Under the pieces are notes generated by a model. That model was not told where the DNA came from and searched no databases. It was given only the letters and a program-made list of their open reading frames with translations. From positions 1-64,000 of the forward strand of contig JANQEK010000021.1 in NCBI GenBank assembly GCA_028278405.1: DNA of 64,000 nt, given 5' to 3'. The stretch is from Nitrospinaceae bacterium. GTDB lineage: Bacteria > Nitrospinota > Nitrospinia > Nitrospinales > Nitrospinaceae. The translations under genes were made by a program, and so were the position numbers. Shown here piece by piece: positions 18,175-26,355 of the stretch (positions are counted from its first letter, which is position 1; each line of letters begins with the position of its first letter).

Positions 18175-19352
18175 ATCATCGAATTTTAAATAATCGCCTG
18201 GGATTGATCTGCATATTGATCGTGCTGTTCATCACGAACTATATCCAGACCCAGATGGAGACAAGCTTAAAGACCCCCGCGCAATATGAAACGGGTTACC
18301 AGATTGCGAGGGTCTTTATGGAATTAGAGGGAAACCTGGATTTCTCTCAGTTTCAGGGTCTCGGAGAAGGAGTGGCAACGGCTCATTCCATTTCCTATTA
18401 CCTGTTGTTTCCCGTACTGTTACTGATAGTCATGACAGGTCTCGTGTTCCGCAGAGAGATCACTCCATTCCGTGTCATGACCCTGGGATTCGCCATCAGT
18501 TATTTAATTGCCCTGTCCTTCTTTATGGTATTCCCCGTTCCCGAGCGATGGGCCTTCCCGGAAGCCAATGCCACCCTGTTGTCCGATATAGTGTCTACCG
18601 GATGGATTGAGTTTTACAGATCATTCCGGGCGCTGGACAATTCTTTTCCCAGTCTGTCGGCCGCTTTTACCCTAATCATGATTTTTGTTTGTTATCGCTA
18701 CCGGTTTAAGTTTAAGAATCCCATTTGCCTGATGGGAATCATGGTTTTGCTGTCTTCATTCACCCTGGGTATTCACTGGCTGCCGGATCTGCTTATGGGT
18801 AGTTTTTTAGGCGTGTTCAGCGTGTCTCTTGCTGTTCTGTGGGATCACCGGATTGTGGATAAAATCAAAAAAGTGGAACCGGAACTCGCGACCAAGGGCG
18901 CGACCGTCATGGGAATAAAACTTCCGGAGAAGAAAACCACTTTTATCAGTTACCGTAGAGAAACCGGCTCCATCATGGCCCGCATCGTTCAATCGGAACT
19001 GAAAAAAAGAGGGCACCTGTCATTTCTGGATGTGGATGATCTCGGGCCGAAGCAGTTTGGCGAACGTTTGCTGCGGGAAATCGAATCGGTTCCCAATTTT
19101 GTAGTGGTCTTGTCGCCCGGTTCCATGGACCGGTGCCAGGCGCATGACGACTGGTTGCGCAGGGAAATCGCCCATGCCATTACCACCCACCGCAACATCG
19201 TCCCTCTTATGGTGGATGAATTCCAGTATCCTCCCAAATCAAAGATTCCGGATGAGCTCGAAGAACTCCTGCATCACAACGGCGTTAATTATTCTCACGA
19301 ATACTTCGCCGCCACCTTTGACAAACTCTCCGATTTTCTGCAAAAGGTATAG
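18171..19352 (+). CDS. PAP2-like membrane domain fused to a TIR domain
   Basis: 393 residues. Residues 1-225 hold about six hydrophobic helices. Two motifs recall the PAP2/inositol phosphorylceramide synthase fold: FPSLSAAF at 159-166, where the usual catalytic His of PSLH is Ser, and HWLPDLLMG at 202-210, with His and Asp kept. Residues 256-393 are a cytoplasmic TIR domain: FISYRR at 258-263, FLDVDDLGPKQFGERL, VVVLSPGS, then W328-x3-E332 in DDWLRREIAHAI. That Glu matches the catalytic residue of NAD-cleaving TIR proteins. The likely roles are a membrane-bound NADase effector or a signal-producing TIR. It ends the cyclase operon with a four-base overlap to the gene before it. Confidence 0.85.
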   Translation: MNHRILNNRLGLICILIVLFITNYIQTQMETSLKTPAQYETGYQIARVFMELEGNLDFSQFQGLGEGVATAHSISYYLLFPVLLLIVMTGLVFRREITPFRVMTLGFAISYLIALSFFMVFPVPERWAFPEANATLLSDIVSTGWIEFYRSFRALDNSFPSLSAAFTLIMIFVCYRYRFKFKNPICLMGIMVLLSSFTLGIHWLPDLLMGSFLGVFSVSLAVLWDHRIVDKIKKVEPELATKGATVMGIKLPEKKTTFISYRRETGSIMARIVQSELKKRGHLSFLDVDDLGPKQFGERLLREIESVPNFVVVLSPGSMDRCQAHDDWLRREIAHAITTHRNIVPLMVDEFQYPPKSKIPDELEELLHHNGVNYSHEYFAATFDKLSDFLQKV

Positions 19353-19391
19353 CGAAACAGACAGTCCAAAGCCGTCACGATGACGAGGTTT

Positions 19392-20051
19392 TCACTCCTC
19401 GTTAATCTGGCAATCGTATTCGTTATCGTTGATCCAGTTGATTTTCATATACGCCGGAAGCTGGGTGGTGGTATCGATGGTGGCGGAACGGAGTTGATCG
19501 CAGGTCAGGTTCTCGGCGCCTCGCAAATCGGCACCCCGCAAATCGGCACCGGTCAAGTCCGCAGCCTTTAGCTTGGCGCCTTGAAGGCTGGTCTTGGACA
19601 AGTCGGCACCGGCAAAGTTGGCATCCATCAGAATCGATCCGTGACCGATATCCGCACCGGTAAATGTGGCGCCTTCCGCATTCACCTCGGAAAAATCCAC
19701 TTTAGCCAGGTTGGCCTCCAGAAAACAAGCCTTGCTGATATCCGCATCGAAAAAATTGGAGCCTCCCAGATTGGCCCGGGTGAGATTGGCTTCCATCAAA
19801 TCCGCTTGAGAGAAAACCGTACCGACCAGAAGCGCTCCTTCCAGGTTGGCTCCGCACAAATCAACATAGGCCAGATCCGATCCGCATAAATCCACACGGG
19901 ACAAATGCATACGCGCCATGGAAGGAAGACTCATCCGGTTCGACAACAGTGTGAGAATGGTTTGACCCTTTTTCTCAACCATCTCTGTTTCGGTGTGCTC
20001 TCTGTTATCTTCCAGAAAAGCGATTAACGCCTCTTCAGAAAATTCGCCCAT
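19392..20051 (-). CDS. pentapeptide repeat protein
   Basis: 219 residues. From about residue 45 to 190 the chain follows the A(D/N)LxX pentapeptide pattern (for example ADLMEANLTRANLGGSNF and ADLTGADLRGADLRGAENL), which folds as a right-handed quadrilateral beta-helix. A helical N-terminus precedes it and an unrepeated tail of about 30 residues follows. A GAGGG site lies upstream of the ATG. Some family members mimic DNA and protect gyrase, but most have no known job. It converges on the TIR operon, with 39 bases between the stops. Confidence 0.88.
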   Translation of the reverse strand: MGEFSEEALIAFLEDNREHTETEMVEKKGQTILTLLSNRMSLPSMARMHLSRVDLCGSDLAYVDLCGANLEGALLVGTVFSQADLMEANLTRANLGGSNFFDADISKACFLEANLAKVDFSEVNAEGATFTGADIGHGSILMDANFAGADLSKTSLQGAKLKAADLTGADLRGADLRGAENLTCDQLRSATIDTTTQLPAYMKINWINDNEYDCQINEE

Positions 20052-20160
20052 CGTTATTATCCCTCGAATCTGTGGGTCCCGTTCGCCGAAAAGGGTATCA
20101 AAACCGGCTGAGGAATGGAATTAAATCCATAAAAATTTTGGATTCTTTTCTAAACGCCTG

Positions 20161-21132
20161 TCAGGAAACGAGGTGTTTGCCGGGGATGAGATAGAAATTG
20201 ACATAGTCGTTGACGGCATCTTCAAGGGAAAGGATGGGGCGATCGTATCCCGCATTCCGAATTTTGTCGATTTCCGCGCAGGTATGGTATTGGTACTGGT
20301 CCCGTATGGAATCGGGCATCTCGATGTATTCAATCTTAGGCTCCCGGTTCAAGGCGCTGAATAGCGACGCCGCCAGATCGTTCCAGCAACGCGCCTGCCC
20401 GGTACCCACGTTGAACAACCCGTTGACCTCCGGATGATCCAGAAAAAATAAAGTCATCGCGACGGCGTCCTGAACGTAAATAAAATCCCGTACCTGTTGG
20501 CCGTCGCCGTACTCTTCGCGATAGGATTTGAACAGGCGGATCTTGCCGGTATCGCGAATCTGCTCGTACCCTTTCAACACCATGCTGCGCATATCTTCTT
20601 TATGGTATTCGTTGGGCCCAAAAACATTAAAGTATTTGAGGCCCACCATTTGGTCCAACACTCCTTCCCGTTGGGCCCAGAGATCAAAGTCCTGCTTGCT
20701 CTGGCCGTAGGGGTTGAGGGGTGTTAGCGTTGTTAGATAGGCAACATCGTCGGAATAGCCCTGACATCCGTCCCCGTAGGTGGCCGCACTGGAAGCGTAG
20801 ATGAACCGGATGTTTCGACCCAGGCAGTACTGCGCCAAATGTTGGGTAAACTGGAAATTATTGCGATTGAGAAAATCGACGTCTGTTTCCGTGGTTGATG
20901 AACAGGCTCCCAGGTGAAACAAGGCGTCCACTCCCTGCAGGGACCCATCACGCACCTGTTCAAGAAAGGTGTCCGGGCTGACCAGACGTGAAAACTTCAA
21001 CGAGGCCAGATTATTCTTTTTTTCTGGATGATCTTCAATATCGACAATATCGATGTCGGTGTGTCCCCGCCGGTTGAGGGCATGAACGAGGGCGCTTCCA
21101 ATAAAACCCGCTCCGCCGGTAACGACGATCAT
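20161..21132 (-). CDS. hldD: ADP-L-glycero-D-manno-heptose 6-epimerase
   Basis: 323 residues, extended SDR fold. It has the NAD loop VTGGAGFIGSALVHALN, then GACSSTTETD, YASSAATYGDG, and the catalytic Tyr-Lys in NPYGQSKQDFD. FNVFGPNEYHKEDMRSM is typical of HldD. It inverts C6 of ADP-heptose, the last step before heptose transfer to LPS core. It is the last gene of an operon after DUF898 and M48 genes (18-base gap), away from gmhA-hldE. Confidence 0.95.
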   Translation of the reverse strand: MIVVTGGAGFIGSALVHALNRRGHTDIDIVDIEDHPEKKNNLASLKFSRLVSPDTFLEQVRDGSLQGVDALFHLGACSSTTETDVDFLNRNNFQFTQHLAQYCLGRNIRFIYASSAATYGDGCQGYSDDVAYLTTLTPLNPYGQSKQDFDLWAQREGVLDQMVGLKYFNVFGPNEYHKEDMRSMVLKGYEQIRDTGKIRLFKSYREEYGDGQQVRDFIYVQDAVAMTLFFLDHPEVNGLFNVGTGQARCWNDLAASLFSALNREPKIEYIEMPDSIRDQYQYHTCAEIDKIRNAGYDRPILSLEDAVNDYVNFYLIPGKHLVS

Positions 21133-21150
21133 GAAGGCTCCGAAAGACGA

Positions 21151-22401
21151 TTAGAAGATAAATTCTGTATCTTTGGCTTCCCGGTGCATACTTTTCCAAT
21201 CGAAATCAGGAAGCAAGGGTATGGGTTTCCGGGTGGAAGATTGAGATAGTTTTTTGAGTACTTCGACACGGTCTTCGCCTGCGGGATGGGTGGATAGATA
21301 TTTCATCCATTTTTTAAATTCCTCGGTGCTTTCCTCTGTTTCCTTTTCTACCTTATCATTCTTTTCAGAATCGTTTTCTGTAAAATCTTTTTCTTCAGAG
21401 TCTGACTGCTTCCGATTTTCTTTCGGGGGCTTCAGTTGAAAATGCTGCTTCTCCAGTTTCTCAAAGATCCGGACCATCCCACGGGGGTCGACCTGGCTGG
21501 CCAGCATCATCTTCATTCCCTCAGCATCCGCCTGGGTTTCCAACTCCCTGTTATGGTGCAGATACTCTAAAACACCACCCGCTTGTATGATCACGTTCGT
21601 CATGGAATCGGAATTGCCTGAAATAATCATCATAAACAGGTTAATCGCCTCCGACCGGATAATACTGCGTGTGGAGTGCCGCTTCAAAACATGTTGGAAT
21701 TCATGGGCCAGAACCCCAGCCAACTCCTCCGGGGTTTCCGTAATATTGATGAGCCCCTGGAACACAACAATCGTACCTCCCGGTAAAGCCAGGGCGTTGA
21801 CCAGTTTTGACGGATGCACATAAATCCGAAAATGATAGGGCTGATCCGGAACCGAAGCCAGTAATCGTTCGGAAATAGCATCCAGTGCCTTTTGCATTTC
21901 TGGATCGGGTTTCTCCAAAGGTTCTCTGAACAACGTCTTAACACTGCTTTGTCCCAATTCCTCTTCCCATTCCGTTGGAATCCGATCGGCAACGGCATTG
22001 GTCATTCCCGGAATGGCATACACCCAAATGGCAAAAATGAAAGGAGGAAGAGCGATCAACGCCAGAATCATCAGGGCATATCTTAAAGAACGCTTGTGGG
22101 GCTGGTTCCAAATGGTCCCCAAGGCTCCCGGAGCCACTTGATGCGCCGCATGAAGAAAGTCTGGATCTTCAATAACAACGGACTCCGGAATAACTTCAGG
22201 ATGGGAAGATCGCTCCAAACGAATCGGACCCTTCGAACCTGTTCTGGATAGTTTCAGTGTGGGATAGTTCCAGGCAATACGGCGACCGTTCGAGAAAACC
22301 AGTTCCAGTTGAAGCTTGGTCAGGAAAAGAGTGACCGGGTACTTGTTGGCGCTTTTCCCGTCATAGAAGGTACCCGAGAACTGGGCTTTCGTCGTACTCA
22401 T
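21151..22401 (-). CDS. M48 family metalloprotease with N-terminal domain and membrane anchor
   Basis: 416 residues. The first 105 form a beta-rich domain of the kind often found ahead of M48 peptidases. A hydrophobic helix at about 106-130 follows, then the peptidase. The zinc site is VLAHEFQHVLKRHS (HExxH), with the third ligand Glu in RELETQADAEGM. A low-complexity acidic/Lys segment near the end may be a flexible linker. The orientation suggests the catalytic part lies outside the cytoplasm. It is paired with the DUF898 membrane protein, a common partnership in proteobacteria whose purpose is not established. Confidence 0.88.
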   Translation of the reverse strand: MSTTKAQFSGTFYDGKSANKYPVTLFLTKLQLELVFSNGRRIAWNYPTLKLSRTGSKGPIRLERSSHPEVIPESVVIEDPDFLHAAHQVAPGALGTIWNQPHKRSLRYALMILALIALPPFIFAIWVYAIPGMTNAVADRIPTEWEEELGQSSVKTLFREPLEKPDPEMQKALDAISERLLASVPDQPYHFRIYVHPSKLVNALALPGGTIVVFQGLINITETPEELAGVLAHEFQHVLKRHSTRSIIRSEAINLFMMIISGNSDSMTNVIIQAGGVLEYLHHNRELETQADAEGMKMMLASQVDPRGMVRIFEKLEKQHFQLKPPKENRKQSDSEEKDFTENDSEKNDKVEKETEESTEEFKKWMKYLSTHPAGEDRVEVLKKLSQSSTRKPIPLLPDFDWKSMHREAKDTEFIF

Positions 22402-22430
22402 ATTTTATTGAAGGATAGGGTTTCAAAGCA

Positions 22431-23873
22431 TTAGATACCAATATCGATATCCATGTCAAAACCATCGGCAGCTCCTTCACCCAGAGCGCTGCTTTTTTGA
22501 GCTTCCTGAACCACTTTGGATAATTGCATATTGCCGGCTACAGCCAGGTGGTCCGCCAGAAACCTCCGGGAGCGGACCGTAGCCAAAGGAAGCGCCAGCC
22601 CCAAGGTGAAAAAGATGAGTAAAAAGTTTGTGAAGTTAATCATAAACCATTCTCCGCCGGTGGCATCATAATTGAAAGTACCGCCGGCAAACCGGGTCTT
22701 AGACCAATGGTACCGGTCCAAAAAGGCCGAATAATACATGTATCCAATAATCAGAGGAATCCAGAGCAGAATCATAGCCATCGCAGCATGCTGATCCGAT
22801 AGGCCTGGGATCAGCAGCGGTAATGAAAATGGAGTCGTCATGACAACGACATATGACAAAATCATCAGGAGGAACGCCAGCATAATATCTTTACCTTCGC
22901 CCTTGTAGTTGAAGGACTGGCTGCCGAAGTAGGATTCACCTCTCCAGAATTTTTGCGCCTCGACCATAAAATACGGCCAGTAAAATCCCAAGGTGAATAT
23001 TGTCAATACATATCCCTTGATGTAAATCCACAGGGCTCTTTTACGTTTTCCGCGAAATGAAAACCGGATGCCGCGCCAGGCCGTTCGTGACAGCCGATAC
23101 CTGAAGGCGCCCACCATGATCACGGGTAACAAAAATACAATAATGTACGGCATCAACATTTGCGCCCATATCTGGGCATCCCGACCCCAAATACTGCCGA
23201 TAGCAAAGATGCCGGCATTGAGCAGACTCAGCATCACGCCGAAAATCACTGCGCCTTTGAACAGTTCTCCGCCTGTGCCGTGGTAATGAAAGCGATCTCC
23301 CGCAAAGGAAGACTGCTCCCACAAATAATTTCGTATTTTGGTCTTGCCCCAGAAATAATAAATCCCCAAGGTGAAGAAAGTTAAAATCCAGTTGATCAAC
23401 ATGATTTTAAACAATCCCCCACCCGTACCATGAAATCCTATGGGCATGTCTTGCGGAGGAGATCCTCCGGGATGGGTCGCTCCTCCATTTCCGGGAGGAC
23501 GAAACTCGCCGCCGGCTCGAGGGGGTTCGCCTGGCGACCCGCCAATCACGGAATCTTCACCACCTGAAAGACCCGACCCGAGTTCCTCATTAACAGGTGC
23601 CTCTTCCACGGCCACGGCGCCCGCGATCTGATCGACCACTGCCTGTTGCCCGGAACGTTCGACCTGAAAACCAATGCCTGTCAGATAGTTTTCAGCAACT
23701 GCCGCCTGCTGATCCGAAACTTCCCTTGGAGTGCGCCATCCTTCACCGTTGGCGACTTTCTCTAAAATGGCATTGGCTTGCTGAGGCGCCATGCGAAACA
23801 TCAAGGCCAGTTTCTTCGCCGCAGCTTGCTGATCATGACCTGCAAAAGAATTTAGAACAAGAAAACAACCCAT
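22431..23873 (-). CDS. DUF898 (YjgN-type) multi-pass membrane protein with N-terminal sensor-like domain
   Basis: 480 residues. Residues 1-75 are a small domain (starts MGCFLVLNSFAGHDQQ) that also occurs alone in the gene upstream. A Gly/Pro-rich linker (about 100-145) leads to the DUF898 region, with about eight membrane helices. Within it are repeated units of the form FHGTGGxLFK...FTLGIYYFWGKTKIRNYLW, the DUF898 signature, found at least three times. No transport or enzyme function is proven for the family. It is followed by the M48 protease gene after 29 bases, and hldD ends the operon. Confidence 0.85.
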   Translation of the reverse strand: MGCFLVLNSFAGHDQQAAAKKLALMFRMAPQQANAILEKVANGEGWRTPREVSDQQAAVAENYLTGIGFQVERSGQQAVVDQIAGAVAVEEAPVNEELGSGLSGGEDSVIGGSPGEPPRAGGEFRPPGNGGATHPGGSPPQDMPIGFHGTGGGLFKIMLINWILTFFTLGIYYFWGKTKIRNYLWEQSSFAGDRFHYHGTGGELFKGAVIFGVMLSLLNAGIFAIGSIWGRDAQIWAQMLMPYIIVFLLPVIMVGAFRYRLSRTAWRGIRFSFRGKRKRALWIYIKGYVLTIFTLGFYWPYFMVEAQKFWRGESYFGSQSFNYKGEGKDIMLAFLLMILSYVVVMTTPFSLPLLIPGLSDQHAAMAMILLWIPLIIGYMYYSAFLDRYHWSKTRFAGGTFNYDATGGEWFMINFTNFLLIFFTLGLALPLATVRSRRFLADHLAVAGNMQLSKVVQEAQKSSALGEGAADGFDMDIDIGI

Positions 23874-23932
23874 ATCTCACTCGTGCTTTTTAAAATGGAA
23901 AACCTACTCTGCATTCGTTGTTAAAAGGGAAA

Positions 23933-24265
23933 TCAGTTTTTTCTTTTGAACAGATTTTTTATCTTGCCAAAGAAACTCGGTTTGCTTTCGGTGAAGTCCT
24001 CAGCGGGCATGCCCATATCCATACCGTCATCCGTCATCACCGGAATACGTTCTACATCAAACCCCAGGCTTTGCAGATAGGGTTCCGCGATCTGGGACTG
24101 CCGGTCGGAAACCTGATGGTCGAACTGCCAGGGATTGCCGTTGGCCAGGTTATCAACTACCGCATCCGCCTCTTCCGGATCCAGACGAAACACGCGGGCT
24201 ATTTTTTCCGTCGCGGTCAATTGATCCTCCCCATTCCAGCTATTGATCATTAAGAAACAGCTCAT
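23933..24265 (-). CDS. small protein sharing the N-terminal domain of the DUF898 neighbour
   Basis: 110 residues. The first 72 align by eye with the start of the next gene product: MSCFLMINSWNGEDQ against MGCFLVLNSFAGHDQ, and SDRQSQIAEPYLQSLGFDVER against SDQQAAVAENYLTGIGFQVER. So it is a stand-alone copy of that domain. The tail has a Met/Asp segment and a strongly basic amphipathic end (KIKNLFKRKN) that could touch the membrane. It has no signal peptide. First gene of the four-gene operon with DUF898, M48 and hldD. Confidence 0.75.
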   Translation of the reverse strand: MSCFLMINSWNGEDQLTATEKIARVFRLDPEEADAVVDNLANGNPWQFDHQVSDRQSQIAEPYLQSLGFDVERIPVMTDDGMDMGMPAEDFTESKPSFFGKIKNLFKRKN

Positions 24266-24465
24266 GGCGCCTCCTACTTACTTACAAGTAATGTTAATGT
24301 GTTTTGTTTAGACAGTATCCCTTATAACTTGCGAAATTTAAAGGAAAAATTTTAGCCCACAAGTGTCTGTTTTATAAAGAATTCTTAGCTCAAAAATAGC
24401 TGTATAACAGGGGTCTTTTTTGCGCAGAAATTATCGGATTTTGAGGCGAAGAAAATAAGGAAGAC

Positions 24466-25368
24466 CTAATAAAAATCGTAAGCCGTTTGTTGCTGAGTCC
24501 AACCCAGAAAACCGTCTTGGAGGGGATCTCCGGTGAATTTATCGGCATTCTGGACCCATTTCTCGGGAGTATCCCAATGGTCGCCAAAATGATAAAGATA
24601 CATTTTCTCCCGAACCTCGCGGGGCAGAGTCATCAGTTCCTGGTAGGAGGCATGCACTCCCCCTTGAAACAGCTGGCAATCATGGAACATCACTTCCGCT
24701 TCCTTGTAGAAGCACTCCGGATATTCCCGGTCAAACATGGTGTCCCCGGAAATCCATACCCTTCGGTTGATAAACACCCCAGAACACCATTGGGACTCAT
24801 CTGCATTGAGGGCACTGTCAGGAAAATGCCGGGTCCGCATCAGCAGCAACTCAATCGGTCCATATTGAAATACCCAACATTTCAGCCCAAAGGCTTCAAT
24901 CGGGCTGGGACGTAAAATCTCAAAGAAATCAGTAATTTGGAGAGATCGACCCTGGTCAACCTCACAGTATTCTGCGCCGCCGGAAAGACTTTTGCTCCAC
25001 AAAAGGTCCTGGTAATCCCGCAAAATGATCAGCTTGGGCCGGCGTGGGGTATGGCTGTACCGGTTCATCAGCATGATTTCCTCGAAACCGCCAATATGGT
25101 CGGCATGGCTGTGGGTCGGAAGGTAGCAATTCACGTCCTGGACGCTCAAGCCAATATCGTTCAGCGCCAATGGGCCCTGGGTACCGCAATCGATCAGCAC
25201 ATGGCGGTCCCCCTGAATCACCAGAATGTTGGATTGCCGCCGCCTCTTGGAAAAGGCAGACCCCACCCCGATAAAAACCACACGCAAATGACCGTCTGTC
25301 TTTAAGGAAAGTGATTCCCCCTGCTCACATATTTTGTTAACTTCGTACATAGACGAACGGCTGGCCAA
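24466..25368 (-). CDS. metallo-beta-lactamase fold hydrolase
   Basis: 300 residues with the MBL zinc motif THSHADHIGG, a metal Asp in WISGDTMFD, and a late His in YLYHFGDHWD. The N-terminus contains FIGVGSAFSKRRRQSNILV, which resembles the RNase Z/phosphodiesterase-like branch of the superfamily and not antibiotic-degrading enzymes. The substrate is unknown; a cyclic nucleotide or other phosphodiester is possible but not shown. It stands alone, with about 200 bases on the 3' side and 245 bases on the 5' side that face the divergent DUF4912 gene. Confidence 0.82.
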   Translation of the reverse strand: MASRSSMYEVNKICEQGESLSLKTDGHLRVVFIGVGSAFSKRRRQSNILVIQGDRHVLIDCGTQGPLALNDIGLSVQDVNCYLPTHSHADHIGGFEEIMLMNRYSHTPRRPKLIILRDYQDLLWSKSLSGGAEYCEVDQGRSLQITDFFEILRPSPIEAFGLKCWVFQYGPIELLLMRTRHFPDSALNADESQWCSGVFINRRVWISGDTMFDREYPECFYKEAEVMFHDCQLFQGGVHASYQELMTLPREVREKMYLYHFGDHWDTPEKWVQNADKFTGDPLQDGFLGWTQQQTAYDFY

Positions 25369-25613
25369 GAGCTTTCAACGCCTGCTCAGATGATTGAAAT
25401 GTTTGGATTTGATATCTTTATACAATTAGAAACGATTCCATTCAAATACGCTACAAAAAAAATTGTATACTGTAGATTGAAGCTGCAACGGAACCAATGT
25501 CTCTTTCAGTTCTTCCCAAAAACCCGGAATAAAACACATAATTGGATAACCGGAATCATCTCGGTGACATTGAGCCGGACTCCGACAGGCAACAGAAATT
25601 TGGACCTGAAGTC

Positions 25614-26354
25614 ATGATGCAGACTGCTGAACTGGCGAAAAAAACCAAAGCTGAATTGACCGCGTTGGCTCGACGCAAAAAAATTCCGGTGACGTCCGGA
25701 ATGCTCAAGGATGACTTGATCAAAGCCATCAAAAAAGGTCTTCGGAAAATCGAAACACAAAAGAAATCGAAAACGAAAAAATCGACCTCGAAAAAGAAAA
25801 GTACGAAAACATCCAAAGCGAAATCCGGACGAAAAACTACTCCGAAAAAAACGGCTGTGCGCAAACCCAAAACGGCTCGGTCAACAAAAGCGAAACCCCT
25901 TCCAGAGCTGCCCGACCGCTATGGCGATCATCGGCTGGTGGTGATGGCGCGCGATCCCAACTGGGCCTACGTATACTGGGATCTGAGCCCATCGAAAATC
26001 CGCGACCTGTTGAAAAGTGCGGGACAAACCGCCGATACAGTCCGTTGGATTCTGAGGGTGTATTCCGCCGCACTTCACCCGGTGGAAGACAAAGGGCATT
26101 ATTTCGATGTGGATGTCGATGTCCAGGGAGGAAACTACTACCTCAATCTTTCCCGGCCGGGAGGCCGTTTCATTGTGGAAATTGGAGTGATGGACCCCTC
26201 CGGCATGTTCCGGTCGACCGCCCAATCCAATCCGGTAATCCTGCCGCTGGACTACCCCGCGGATACCATTGCACCGGAGAGCATCTTCTCGGAAGACATG
26301 ACTTCGCCAGGCGTTTCCAGCTTCACCAAACCTCCTTTCTCCCGGCCTCAATGA
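25614..26354 (+). CDS. Rho N-like domain, Lys-rich linker and DUF4912 protein
   Basis: About 246 residues from the ATG at 25614. An upstream TTG (25542) is also possible, and neither has a clear ribosome-binding site. The first 45 residues (ELTALARRKKIPVTSGMLKDD) resemble a Rho N-terminal/SAP-like helical domain. About 60 residues follow that are nearly all Lys, Thr, Ser, Arg and Ala. Then comes DUF4912 (LVVMARDPNWAYVYWDLS, then RVYSAALHP and GGRFIVEIGVMDPSG). DUF4912 often sits beside glycogen or GH57 genes and may bind carbohydrate or nucleic acid. The GH57 gene starts one base after its stop. Confidence 0.8.
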   Translation: MMQTAELAKKTKAELTALARRKKIPVTSGMLKDDLIKAIKKGLRKIETQKKSKTKKSTSKKKSTKTSKAKSGRKTTPKKTAVRKPKTARSTKAKPLPELPDRYGDHRLVVMARDPNWAYVYWDLSPSKIRDLLKSAGQTADTVRWILRVYSAALHPVEDKGHYFDVDVDVQGGNYYLNLSRPGGRFIVEIGVMDPSGMFRSTAQSNPVILPLDYPADTIAPESIFSEDMTSPGVSSFTKPPFSRPQ

Positions 26355-26355
26355 T

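Noticed and set aside
19383-19402. Hairpin between the TIR gene and the pentapeptide gene
   Set aside because: The stem overlaps the pentapeptide stop and no T-run follows, so terminator function is unproven.
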